Shown piece after piece: positions 23,624-31,690 of a DNA stretch of 64,000 nucleotides. Each line of letters begins with the position of its first letter. The first letter of the stretch is position 1. A program made the position numbers and the translations under genes. Source of the DNA: Calliopum simillimum (Eukaryota > Arthropoda > Insecta > Diptera > Lauxaniidae); assembly GCA_951812925.1 (NCBI GenBank), contig OX638372.1:6758001-6822000 (forward strand), given 5' to 3'. The notes under the pieces are model-generated. The model was not told where the DNA came from. It saw only the letters and a list, made by a program, of their open reading frames with translations, and did no database searches.

Positions 23624-23905
23624 ATGGAGACAGGCGAGAAAATAAAAGAAGGTCCTGTAGCTTTAACTATCGAGGAATTAAGAAGGCGAGAGCTCCGAAG
23701 AAAAGAAGCTAGGGCAACAGCTATTCCAAAAGTCGATACGTCTGTTTGCAGGAAAAAGAGAGGTGGAAAGAAGGTCTTCTTAAGAAGGAAATTAGCAGAG
23801 CTAAAAAGAAGGGTGAATTCTGACCCACCACCGCGCTGGGACATAGCCAATGAGCTGTGGCAACAGATATTTGTAGTTGAGGCAGAGCTCTATAAAAAGA
23901 AATAA
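23624..23905 (+). CDS. Small basic upstream ORF (93 aa) in the retrotransposon leader
   Basis: The first ATG after the primer site opens a 93-codon frame. The protein is very basic, with Arg/Lys clusters (ELRRRELRRKEAR, RKKRGGKK, RRKLAELKRR) and a tail containing PPPRWDIANELWQQ. Helical heptad-like spacing is plausible in the middle. It has no zinc motif or signal peptide. Its codons are less A-rich than those of gag or the leader that follows, which suggests selection rather than chance. As I recall, 412-type elements also have small leader ORFs, but I cannot confirm homology. It could be an RNA-binding accessory protein or a translational regulator of gag. Confidence 0.5.
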   Translation: METGEKIKEGPVALTIEELRRRELRRKEARATAIPKVDTSVCRKKRGGKKVFLRRKLAELKRRVNSDPPPRWDIANELWQQIFVVEAELYKKK

Positions 23906-24469
23906 ATTATATTTAAGGCTTTGTTTTGAAAAAATTAAAACAAAAAAATTTAAAAAAATAATAAGTAAAAATGAATATAAAAAGAAAATGAATCGAAAAA
24001 ATAGAAAAACAAACAATATGAAATAAAAAAAAAAAAAAAAAAAAAAAAACAAGAAAATAAAATAAGATAGAAAATAAGAAAGAATTAACTGAAAAAAAAA
24101 GAACTAAAAAAAAAAAGAAAGAAAAATGAATAAAGAAGAAAAATCATGAAAAATTAAAATGAAAATTTAAGAGTAAAAGAACAGAGAAAAAAATTTCATT
24201 AAATCAAAAAAAAAAAAAAAAAAAAAACAACACGCATATTTCGAACAAAATTCGAAAATTTCTGAAAGAGATTGATGAGCGAGACGAAGCGAAATGTCAG
24301 TATCCTGTGAGTAGATGAATTGAGAAGAAATATACATCGGAAGCTGAAGCAGATTCGGTGTCTGGAACGAGGAAGCTGAGGATTTTTGATATACATCCTT
24401 ATTTTTTTTAAATTGTATAATTATATTTATACATAGTTTACATATAAATATTTTGTATTGTTGTTTTTT
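23906..24469 (+). other. A-rich leader between the small ORF and gag
   Basis: This stretch is dominated by adenines, with several long A runs and repeated AAAATGAAT-type words. It holds multiple short ATG-initiated frames before the gag start, so plain scanning from the cap would be inefficient. Poly(A)-like leaders can support internal initiation, but this is inference. Confidence 0.55.
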
Positions 24470-25729
24470 ATGGAAACTTTAAAAGAGTTCAAGAATGATT
24501 TAAATAGGATTTATTTAAATTTTAAGAAAGGTAGGAATAGGGGATGTACTGAAGGAACGTATAGACGAAAAATATACCAGATAAAATTAATTAGGCAACG
24601 TTTTTTTGAGTTGTGCAAAAGCGATAACTTAGAAAAGGAGGTGGAAATTATAGAAGATTTTGAAGATTTGTATAAACAAGTAGAACAGGCTTTAGAAGAA
24701 AGTTCAGAGGTTTGCAGCCATAGTTCTGAAGAAGGATTAGGAGATATAAGTGAGATATTTGAAGAAAAGATAGAAATCGAAACCAAAATGTCGGAATTTA
24801 ATTTAGAAACAGCTGTGAAAGCAATTCCTTTGTTTAGCGGTAACTTTAGAGAGCTAGAAAGTTTTCTTAAAATTGTAGAGATTCTGCATAAATCGTTATC
24901 ATCGACAGGCAAAAGTTCTTTGATAGACTTTGTGGTTTATGTAAAGTTGTCACAAAATGTTCGTACTGCAACATGCGTTACCTCTATACCAAAAACTTTT
25001 GATGAGCTAAGTACGGTATTGAGTAATACGTACAAAAACCAAACAACGATCCCTAAATTACAAAGTATTCTTTCCAACTATACTCAAAACACTTTGAGCG
25101 TTACTAGTTATAAGGATAAAATACTAAATTTAATAGGAGACTTAAATAAGCTGCAAATAGGTCAATTAGGTCAAAATGCTAGTACAACGGAAAAGGCAGT
25201 GGTAGTTAAATTAAATGAACAATTTAGTCTTACAGTTTTTAAAAATGGCTTAAATGATTCCTTTAAGCAAACAGTATTTGCATCAAGGCCAAAATCTTTT
25301 AATGAAGCTGTAGATTTAGCATTAGAGCTTGAAAATGAATCTAATAGCAACCAAGCGAGGGTTATGCATTTCAATTCGAATGGTAAATATAAGAAAAATT
25401 ACAACAAAAATGTTCAGTCGAACCAAAATGGTAGTAACAGTTTTAATAACTACAGGAACAATAATAATTTTAGTAATTCCAATAATAGTTGGAACAACAG
25501 CAAATTTAAAAACCAGCAGAATGGTAATTTCAATAGAAATAAAAATAATAATTATAACAACAATAAAAATCATTATAACAATCGTAATAACGGTTATAAT
25601 AAAAATAAGCAGCAAAGTCAAAACCAACAAGATAATCGAAGTAAAAAGCAAATAAACGTAATACACGACCAGGGAAACGAATTAGGCCCGGAGAGTCAGC
25701 AAAATTCTCTTCCGGGGAGCCAAAATTGA
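24470..25729 (+). CDS. Gag polyprotein of the LTR retrotransposon (419 aa)
   Basis: The ATG at 24470 gives METLKEFKNDL; four further codons upstream are open but lack an ATG. Residues 1-110 are charged and probably helical. Residues about 115-290 look like the retrotransposon capsid region (AIPLFSGNFRELESFLK, a phenylalanine/leucine-rich helical series, then FKNGLND and a LALELE helix). From residue 299 onward the chain is dominated by Asn and Lys with scattered Tyr, Phe and Gln. There is no CCHC zinc knuckle, so nucleic-acid binding is presumably by the basic Asn/Lys tail. Gag would form the particle that packages element RNA. The last 18 codons contain the frameshift heptamer for Pol and overlap the pol frame. 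Confidence 0.9.
   Translation: METLKEFKNDLNRIYLNFKKGRNRGCTEGTYRRKIYQIKLIRQRFFELCKSDNLEKEVEIIEDFEDLYKQVEQALEESSEVCSHSSEEGLGDISEIFEEKIEIETKMSEFNLETAVKAIPLFSGNFRELESFLKIVEILHKSLSSTGKSSLIDFVVYVKLSQNVRTATCVTSIPKTFDELSTVLSNTYKNQTTIPKLQSILSNYTQNTLSVTSYKDKILNLIGDLNKLQIGQLGQNASTTEKAVVVKLNEQFSLTVFKNGLNDSFKQTVFASRPKSFNEAVDLALELENESNSNQARVMHFNSNGKYKKNYNKNVQSNQNGSNSFNNYRNNNNFSNSNNSWNNSKFKNQQNGNFNRNKNNNYNNNKNHYNNRNNGYNKNKQQSQNQQDNRSKKQINVIHDQGNELGPESQQNSLPGSQN
25672..25716 (+). promoter_or_regulatory. Programmed -1 ribosomal frameshift signal, gag to pol
   Basis: The heptamer GGGAAAC (25672-25678) lies in the gag frame as G-GGA-AAC, the classic X-XXY-YYZ slip layout. Eight bases further on, CCCGGAGAG (25687-25695) can pair with CTCT-T-CCGGG (25707-25716), nine base pairs with one bulged T and an 11-base loop. 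The pol frame is open from 25645 and lacks an ATG near its start. A -1 slip here leads directly into the protease. The same heptamer is used by some type D retroviruses at gag-pro. Function is inferred from layout. Confidence 0.75.
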
Positions 25730-28314
25730 AAATTTATCAAATATCGGATAATATAACTAATTATGTCACCTTGACATGTAAAAATTCAAAGCTGAGCTTG
25801 AAATTTTTAGTTGACACTGGAGCAGATATTTCAGTGTGCAAGTTAGAAAGCATTTTAACAAACAGTGAGATTTTTCCAGATAAAAAATGCAAGCTTTCTG
25901 GTATCACAAATCAAGAAATTTTTTCAATAGGAACAACTGATTTACATTTTTGCTTTACATCGCAAAGTTTGAAACACACTTTTCATTTGGTGAATGACGA
26001 TTTTCCAATTGAAACAGATGGAATTTTAGGGCGTGACTTTTTGTCTAAATATCTTTGCCAAATAAATTACGAAACGTATACTTTGACATTGGTTTTGGGA
26101 AAAGACGATATTGTCTTACCAATGGAAACGAAATTGCGTAAAATTTCAAAAATTACTATACCACCAAGGAGTGAAATAATACATCCTATAAATTTGCAGA
26201 TATGCGAAGATAGTTTGATTTTAAATAAAGAGGTTAGTGGAGGAATTTTTGTAGGTAATACAATTGTACCCCATAAAGGTATTTGCCATATTAAATTATT
26301 AAACACAACAGAATCGGAGATAACTTTATCGCGCTTAGAACTAGATATAGAACCGTTGAAAAACTATGAAATAATGAAAATCAAGGAAAATATTCCTCAA
26401 GATAAAAGTAGATTCGAAAAACTTTTAAAAATTTTATCGATTGATGTTAAAGATAGCGAGGCGCGAAATTCTCTTATTGAGATATTTAAAAAATATCAGA
26501 ATGTGTTCCATTTAGATGATGAACCACTTTCGGTCAATAATTTTTATACCCAGGATATAAAAACAACAGATAACGCACCAGTTTATATAAAAAACTACCG
26601 TTTACCACATTCTCAATCTGAAGAAATAAAGAATCAAGTGCAAGATCTTTTAGATAATGACATAATTGAAAATTCGGTCAGTCCGTATAATTCACCATTG
26701 CTTGTAGTGCCCAAAAAGTCAAACACAGGCGATAAAAAATGGCGACTGGTTGTCGATTTTAGGCAGTTAAACAAAAAGATTGTTAGAGATAAATTTCCAT
26801 TAACAAGGCTAGAAGATGTGTTAGATAAGCTAGGAAGAGCAAGGTATTTTTCAACTTTGGATATGACGAGCTCATTCCACCAGATTGGTCTCAACAATAA
26901 ATCTAAACCACTAACAGCGTTTTCAACGTCAAATGGTCATTACCAATTTAAAAGATTACCGTTCGGTTTAACGATATCTTCCAATAGTTTTCAACGAATG
27001 TTGACTATTGCCTTGAGCGGCTTAGACTCGAGTGCATTTTTATATGTTGATGATATAATTATATTTGGTTGTAGTCTGAAACACCATAATTCAAATTTAG
27101 AAAAAGTCCTTGAACGATTACAAAGATACAATTTAAAATTAAATGCTGGTAAATGCAATTTTTTAAAGACAGAAACGGTTTACCTAGGACATTTAATAAC
27201 GCAAAACGGTATTAAACCTGATCCGTCGAAATACGCGACGATTGAAAAATATCCTATTCCCACAAATGCAGATGAAGTAAGAAGATTTATAGCATTTTGC
27301 AATTACTACAGAAGATTTATTGCAGATTTTGCGAAAATAGCAAAAAGTTTAAACAATCTTTTAAAGAAAAATCAACCATTTATTTGGTCTGATGAATGTG
27401 AGAGTTCATTTTTAACTTTAAAAGATAAATTGATAAACCCACCGATATTACAATATCCAGATTTTGAAAAAACATTTGTATTGACCACCGATGCATCCAA
27501 TTATGCATTGGGAGCGGTGTTGTCACAAGGAGAGATAGGCAAAGATTTACCAATATCATATGCTAGCAAATCGTTGCTGAAACATGATATAAATAAACCA
27601 ATCATTGAGAAAGAACTTTTAGCGATTCATTGGGGGATCCAATTTTTTAGACCTTACCTTTTTGGAAGAAAATTTATAGTGGTCACGGATCATCGTCCCT
27701 TAGTATCACTATTTTCTCATAAAAACCCATCGTCGAAACTAACAAGAATACGACTTGAACTGTCGGAGTATGATTTTGAAATAGTTTATAAAAAAGGAAA
27801 AATGAATACAAACGCTGATGCCCTATCGAGGGTGAAGATAGACTCAGATATGCTTAAAACATTGATGCCAAAGAGGGGTGAAGAAGAAATTAACGAACAC
27901 AATTTATTGGTAGTAACTAGAGGAATGTCTGCAAGAAATGAGGCAGATAGATGCAGTAAAGAGAACTGTAGACTTTCAGAGGAGCCTGATCAACTTCATA
28001 TCTGGAACTGCACGTCTTTAACTGACATCAAAAATTTAAATAAATTGAAATTTATAGTCGACAAAAATAGAAAGAAGGATATAATTGAACGCGTTCGTGA
28101 TGAAATAATTGTTAGATGTAGTGATAATCCATCGAATTTAGGTTCGCTTTTGGAGAAGCTATCATCGAAAATGGAGAAGTTTAAAATAAAAGAGTTAGCT
28201 CTTGATAGTAACGATGAAATATTTAGTTACACACCGGTGAATCATTTTAAAAATATATTTAATGAGCTACAAATTAAAAATAAAGGAAGTTTGAAAATTT
28301 TACTTAACAGATGA
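25678..28314 (+). CDS. Pol: protease, reverse transcriptase and RNase H
   Basis: The frame is -1 relative to gag and is open from 25645. Numbering from the TTG at 25726, the aspartic protease has LVDTGADISV (Asp30) and ILGRDF (100-105). Reverse transcriptase carries WRLVVDFRQLNKK (339-351), STLDM with catalytic Asp379, LPFGLT (411-416) and YVDD (440-443). RNase H shows FVLTTDASNYALGAVLSQ (Asp589), KELLAIHW (Glu630), VVTDHRPL (Asp655) and NADALS (Asp698). All key residues are present. The spacer after RNase H contains Cys/His residues (RCSKENC, HIWNC) but no domain I recognise. The frame ends at 28314, 20-odd bases after integrase coding begins in another frame, so the polyprotein is split. 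Expressed as Gag-Pol, it would copy the element RNA in cytoplasmic particles. Confidence 0.92.
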   Translation, partial: RIRPGESAKFSSGEPKLKIYQISDNITNYVTLTCKNSKLSLKFLVDTGADISVCKLESILTNSEIFPDKKCKLSGITNQEIFSIGTTDLHFCFTSQSLKHTFHLVNDDFPIETDGILGRDFLSKYLCQINYETYTLTLVLGKDDIVLPMETKLRKISKITIPPRSEIIHPINLQICEDSLILNKEVSGGIFVGNTIVPHKGICHIKLLNTTESEITLSRLELDIEPLKNYEIMKIKENIPQDKSRFEKLLKILSIDVKDSEARNSLIEIFKKYQNVFHLDDEPLSVNNFYTQDIKTTDNAPVYIKNYRLPHSQSEEIKNQVQDLLDNDIIENSVSPYNSPLLVVPKKSNTGDKKWRLVVDFRQLNKKIVRDKFPLTRLEDVLDKLGRARYFSTLDMTSSFHQIGLNNKSKPLTAFSTSNGHYQFKRLPFGLTISSNSFQRMLTIALSGLDSSAFLYVDDIIIFGCSLKHHNSNLEKVLERLQRYNLKLNAGKCNFLKTETVYLGHLITQNGIKPDPSKYATIEKYPIPTNADEVRRFIAFCNYYRRFIADFAKIAKSLNNLLKKNQPFIWSDECESSFLTLKDKLINPPILQYPDFEKTFVLTTDASNYALGAVLSQGEIGKDLPISYASKSLLKHDINKPIIEKELLAIHWGIQFFRPYLFGRKFIVVTDHRPLVSLFSHKNPSSKLTRIRLELSEYDFEIVYKKGKMNTNADALSRVKIDSDMLKTLMPKRGEEEINEHNLLVVTRGMSARNEADRCSKENCRLSEEPDQLHIWNCTSLTDIKNLNKLKFIVDKNRKKDIIERVRDEIIVRCSDNPSNLGSLLEKLSSKMEKFKIKELALDSNDEIFSYTPVNHFKNIFNELQIKNKGSLKILLNR

Positions 28315-29341
28315 TTTGTTGAAATACAAACTTATTGATGAATATCATAATTCAGTCCATTCGGGACACTTAGGCGTCAGAAAAACTGAGCTAAAATTGA
28401 AGCAGCGTTTTATTTGGAAAAATATGCATAAAATGATAAAGAAATATATAAAAGAATGTAAGATATGTGCATGTAACAAACAAGTTAGACATACAAAAGA
28501 GAAAATGGTCATAACCGATACACCAAGTACAGGTTTTGAAACAATTGAAATTGATACAGTAGGTCCTTTAAGACTTTCAAATGGTTATAGATATATTTTA
28601 ACCATGCAGTGTCTTTTAACAAAATTTGTTGTAGCATATCCAATGCCAACGAAAGATGCAAAAACAACAGCCAAAACATTAGTAGAACAATTTATTTTAA
28701 AATATGGTTTTTTCAAAGTACTCAAATCGGATAGAGGAACAGAATTTGCAAACGAACTTATGCAAAATATTTGTGAAATTTTAAAAATTAAACAAACGTT
28801 TTCAACTCCATATCACCATGAAAGCGTTGGTACAGTAGAAAGGAACCACAGGGTTCTCAATGAGTTTTTGTTAACGGTAGCCGATGATAATGAATGGAAT
28901 GAATGGATTTCGTATTTTACCTTTGCGTATAATACCACGCCTCACGTGGATACAGGATATACGCCTTACGAATTAATTTTCGGAAAGCTTTCACATCTAC
29001 CAAGTGATAGTTTAAAAAATAGAGCACCATTTAATAATTTAGATGATTATGCTCAAGAACTTAGATTTAGATTACGAGTTTCAATTAGTAAAGCTAGTGA
29101 ATTAGTTCAAGTAGCTAAAAATAAGAGGAAAAAATTTTATGATAGGGATTGCAATCCATCGTATTTAAGAGTAGGAGATTTAGTTTTAGTTAAAGTAGGA
29201 AATAGGAAAAAATTAGATAGTCCATATCACGGTCCATACCGTATAGTAGAATTAAGAGGAGTAAATTCTGTTTTAGATATTAATGGAAATTATAAAGAAT
29301 ATCATAATAACTTATTAAAAAAATATGAAGCTTTACTTTGA
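28295..29341 (+). CDS. Integrase (frame-displaced 3' part of pol)
   Basis: The integrase frame is open from 28295 and overlaps the end of the upstream pol frame by about 20 bases. There is no plausible own start: no ATG before the zinc domain. Numbering from 28316, the N-terminal zinc finger has His11/His18 and Cys48-x2-Cys51. The catalytic DDE triad is in EIDTVGP (Asp80), KSDRGTEF (Asp139) and ESVGTVERNH (Glu175). The C-terminal part carries LRVGDLVLVK and the GPY/F motif PYHGPYRI, then ends shortly after; no chromodomain is present. The displacement equals one extra base (or two missing) somewhere in the short A4/T4 run at 28294-28301. It could be a mutation of this copy or a homopolymer sequencing error. 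A programmed shift is less likely because I see no recognised signal. Confidence 0.88.
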   Translation, partial: KFYLTDDLLKYKLIDEYHNSVHSGHLGVRKTELKLKQRFIWKNMHKMIKKYIKECKICACNKQVRHTKEKMVITDTPSTGFETIEIDTVGPLRLSNGYRYILTMQCLLTKFVVAYPMPTKDAKTTAKTLVEQFILKYGFFKVLKSDRGTEFANELMQNICEILKIKQTFSTPYHHESVGTVERNHRVLNEFLLTVADDNEWNEWISYFTFAYNTTPHVDTGYTPYELIFGKLSHLPSDSLKNRAPFNNLDDYAQELRFRLRVSISKASELVQVAKNKRKKFYDRDCNPSYLRVGDLVLVKVGNRKKLDSPYHGPYRIVELRGVNSVLDINGNYKEYHNNLLKKYEALL

Positions 29342-29644
29342 ATTAAAAATAAAATAAAAAACTATTAGCATAAAAACACTTTATTTAAGCGTATATTAGT
29401 TTAAAGAACTTATAAAAAAAAGAAAAAAAAAAAAAAAATTTTGATTCATGAATAACTAAGAAAAAAAAAAAAAAAAAAAAAAATTATTTAAATTTATCAA
29501 TAATTTTATTTTTTTTATCTCTAATTAATTGTTAGAAAGTATCTTAATTTTAGTTGAATTTGAAATTTTATTATTTTATAATTAAATGTACACAAATTTT
29601 CAAATTTATCAAAATTTATTCAAAAACTTCATAAATTTTTCTTT
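29342..29644 (+). other. 3' untranslated region of the retrotransposon, no env
   Basis: About 300 bases of A/T-rich DNA with long A runs (29420-29440, 29461-29482). No open frame of useful length exists, so there is no envelope gene. This separates the element from env-bearing errantiviruses. Confidence 0.8.
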
Positions 29645-29656
29645 AAAGGGTAGGGG
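29645..29656 (+). promoter_or_regulatory. Polypurine tract
   Basis: AAAGGGTAGGGG directly abuts the 3' LTR and is the expected plus-strand primer. One T interrupts the purines. Confidence 0.8.
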
Positions 29657-30331
29657 TGTAGTGTTGTAACACTTACATCTACACCACTTGTATACATGTA
29701 ATCATTGTTCTCATCTTTTCCCTAATGGGTAATCAAATAATGTCATCACATCTCATCTTTCCCTAATGGGTAATAATTACATTATGTACATATGTACTTG
29801 TCTTTTAAACACAATTGGTAGAATCCACGCACATAAGAAATGATGCAAATTTTGAAAGTTCAACGACACTTGCAAGGTCGCGCAATGCACAAATTTGATT
29901 AGTTAAATGCAATAACAAAAACAAGTGTCACAGCGCATGCGTTGGAATAATGGCAATGTGTTAACATAGAACTGATTGTGGATCATGTTGATCTTGAGTT
30001 CCACAAGCTAGGCTTAGAATAAGAGAAAGAGAGATGAAAGCAATGAATACATTTTTTTTGCATAGATTTAGGATTTAGGAAAATTGTATTTGTTTTTAGT
30101 TGTAATATTATTTGTTACTATTTTTAAGGTATTATGATAGTTGTATTTGTTTTTAGTGTTAAGCAAATAATATAAAAGAAAATGTTTAAACTAAATAAAG
30201 ACAATCCTGTTTGAACAGCCGAAACAACTTGGCATTTTATTTCAAACATATGCCCTTATAGGATTTACTTTGCGGCGGCTTTTTCTGCCAAGTAAATTCT
30301 CGTTAGGCCTTCATCATCCTCAAACATTACA
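29657..30331 (+). repeat. 3' LTR (675 bp)
   Basis: By eye it is identical to the 5' LTR except for 37 extra bases at 29834-29870. The TATA-like box recurs at 30171-30178. It supplies the 3' end processing signal for the element transcript. Confidence 0.95.
30194..30199 (+). terminator. Polyadenylation signal AATAAA in the 3' LTR
   Basis: AATAAA follows the TATA-like box by about 15 bases. The copy in the 5' LTR (23390-23395) would lie upstream of the predicted transcription start and so be absent from the 5' end of the RNA. Only this downstream copy would direct cleavage. Confidence 0.6.
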
Positions 30332-30339
30332 ATTATATC

Positions 30340-30735
30340 ACGACAAAATTTTGAGCTATATGGGAGGTAGGCTTGTCCTTGATTTGATCACGCCCATTTT
30401 CACCAAGTGACTTAATGATATCTATACTAACTCAGATATTAAATATTATTTTTGTACTTGAAACATTTACGAAGTTATAGCGATTTTAAATTTTTGGTTA
30501 TATAGGTGGTGGGCGTGACCTTGACCCGATAATGCCCATTTTCACCAAATGACTTAAAGTTATCAATACTAACTCAGATATTAAATATTATTGTTGTACC
30601 TTAAATATTTACGAAGTTATAGTGATTCCAAATTTTTGGTTATATGGGAGGTGGGCGTGTCCTTGACCCGAACACGCCCATTTTCAACAAGTAAATGATG
30701 CTACTAATACTATATCAGAAATCGAATTTTATTGT
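30340..30735. repeat. Tandem array, three ~143-bp units
   Basis: Units share TATGGGAGGTGGGCGTG(T/A)CC, CCATTTTCA(C/A)CAA, TACTAACTCAGATATTAAAT and TTACGAAGTTATAG. They begin near 30345, 30500 and 30640, the third being most diverged. The GGGAGGTGGGCGTG core resembles that of the repeats at 39.3 and 59.3-59.7 kb, suggesting a related source. Confidence 0.7.
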
Positions 30736-31439
30736 TTTACTTCAAACACTTCGGTTGTTATTAGTTTTACGAAACTGGAGCGTTGCAAGAATACAGAAAA
30801 GTCGCTGAAGAAAAACTCATCGTAGTCCATGAAGGGGAGCGATGGGGGAGTCAGATAAATAAGTAGAACCTTCAGAAAACCTGATATTTCACACTTAAGT
30901 GATATAGCCGTTGCAACTCCATGAAACATATTAGTTGCAGTCCACAGAGTGCAAAATTCGTAAATTTGCGAAATGAAATTAGAGATTTTTTGTTATGATA
31001 CGGATATCCTTTTTGTATTAAAAAAAACTAGCTTCTAAGTATGCAAATCTTCAGCAAATAGATTAAATTATTCTCACAATAAGTTTCATGAGGCAAGACC
31101 ACTTAGTTTAAAAGATACACTCATTTAAACAATCAAGTTTAAGTCGCGAAAACTCAGAAATGGTATTATTTCTTGGTATTCTGGTACTTAAGTATGTTAT
31201 CTATATATTTAACTTTAAATTTGTGTAAAAAAAATATTACTTTTAATACACAAATTTTCGGAGTTATGACCGGCTAGCGCTCTCTTATAGACCACTTTGC
31301 GCCATCGCTACGCTCTCTTGCAAAAACAAAGCCTACGGTACCAATCACTGTCCGCTGATAAGAGTGTTTTGATTTATTCAGAAAGTATTCGTTTTATCCC
31401 AGGATAGTTTACGATCACCTTTTTCCTCGTTGCCATTTG

Positions 31440-31690
31440 TTTTCCGTAGCCGTTACTTGTATTCCAACATTCTATTTTTATCCACGGTCAGCTTTTTATT
31501 TTGAAAAATAACTTTGACATTTGGCAATCAGCTGTTTCGAAAGCAGGGTTGCTGCACGCGATAATCGCCCAATTGTAATTCAACTATCCATGAATTGATT
31601 CCACAATTGGTTGTCAAAAAGCACGTTGGAAGCAACTATACTACAATTAACTAATTACTTAAATCCTTAGCTTTAAGTCAGTGATATCCA
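31440..31690 (+). repeat. Dispersed repeat, copy B (partner at 21.06 kb)
   Basis: Diverged copy of 21060-21310 in the same orientation, recognisable by TTTTTATCCACGG, CAGCTGTTTCGAAAGCAGGG, ACGCGATAATCGC and CACGTTGGAAGCAACTAT. No coding content. Confidence 0.65.

Larger units (their letters stand above)
22890..30331 (+). mobile_element. Ty3/gypsy LTR retrotransposon, 412/mdg1-like, 7,442 bp
   Basis: Both LTRs begin TGTAGTGTTG and end AACATTACA. The insertion is flanked by a 4-bp duplication ATTA (22886-22889 and 30332-30335), confirmed by the intact tandem units next to it. The order is 5' LTR, tRNA-Arg-type primer site, small upstream ORF, gag, protease-RT-RNase H, integrase, polypurine tract, 3' LTR. 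No env frame follows integrase. The length (about 7.4 kb), 4-bp duplication, arginine primer and lack of env match what is known of the 412/mdg1 group of insects. The LTRs differ only by one 37-bp indel by eye, so the insertion is young. A single frame break before integrase makes this copy probably non-autonomous, unless the break is a sequencing error. Confidence 0.93.
22379..31297. mobile_element. Older TIR-bounded element split by the LTR retrotransposon
   Basis: CAGTGGTCTA followed by AGCTGGTCATAACTC (22379-22415) is matched in inverse orientation by GAGTTATGACCGGCT and TAGACCACT at 31261-31297. Removing the 7.4-kb insertion leaves about 1.5 kb containing only tandem repeats and AT-rich DNA, so it would be non-autonomous. 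The CAGTGG end recalls hAT-type termini. The flanks ACGCCACA and GCGCCATC are only partly alike, so an 8-bp duplication is not demonstrated. The element is inferred from its ends only. Confidence 0.4.

Noticed and set aside
25732..25740. Independent start for Pol at the end of gag
   Set aside because: The pol frame has no ATG near its beginning; the only start-like codon is TTG, and a frameshift signal with correct geometry lies just upstream.
29342..29656. Possible env gene after integrase
   Set aside because: Only about 300 A/T-rich bases without an open frame separate integrase from the 3' LTR.
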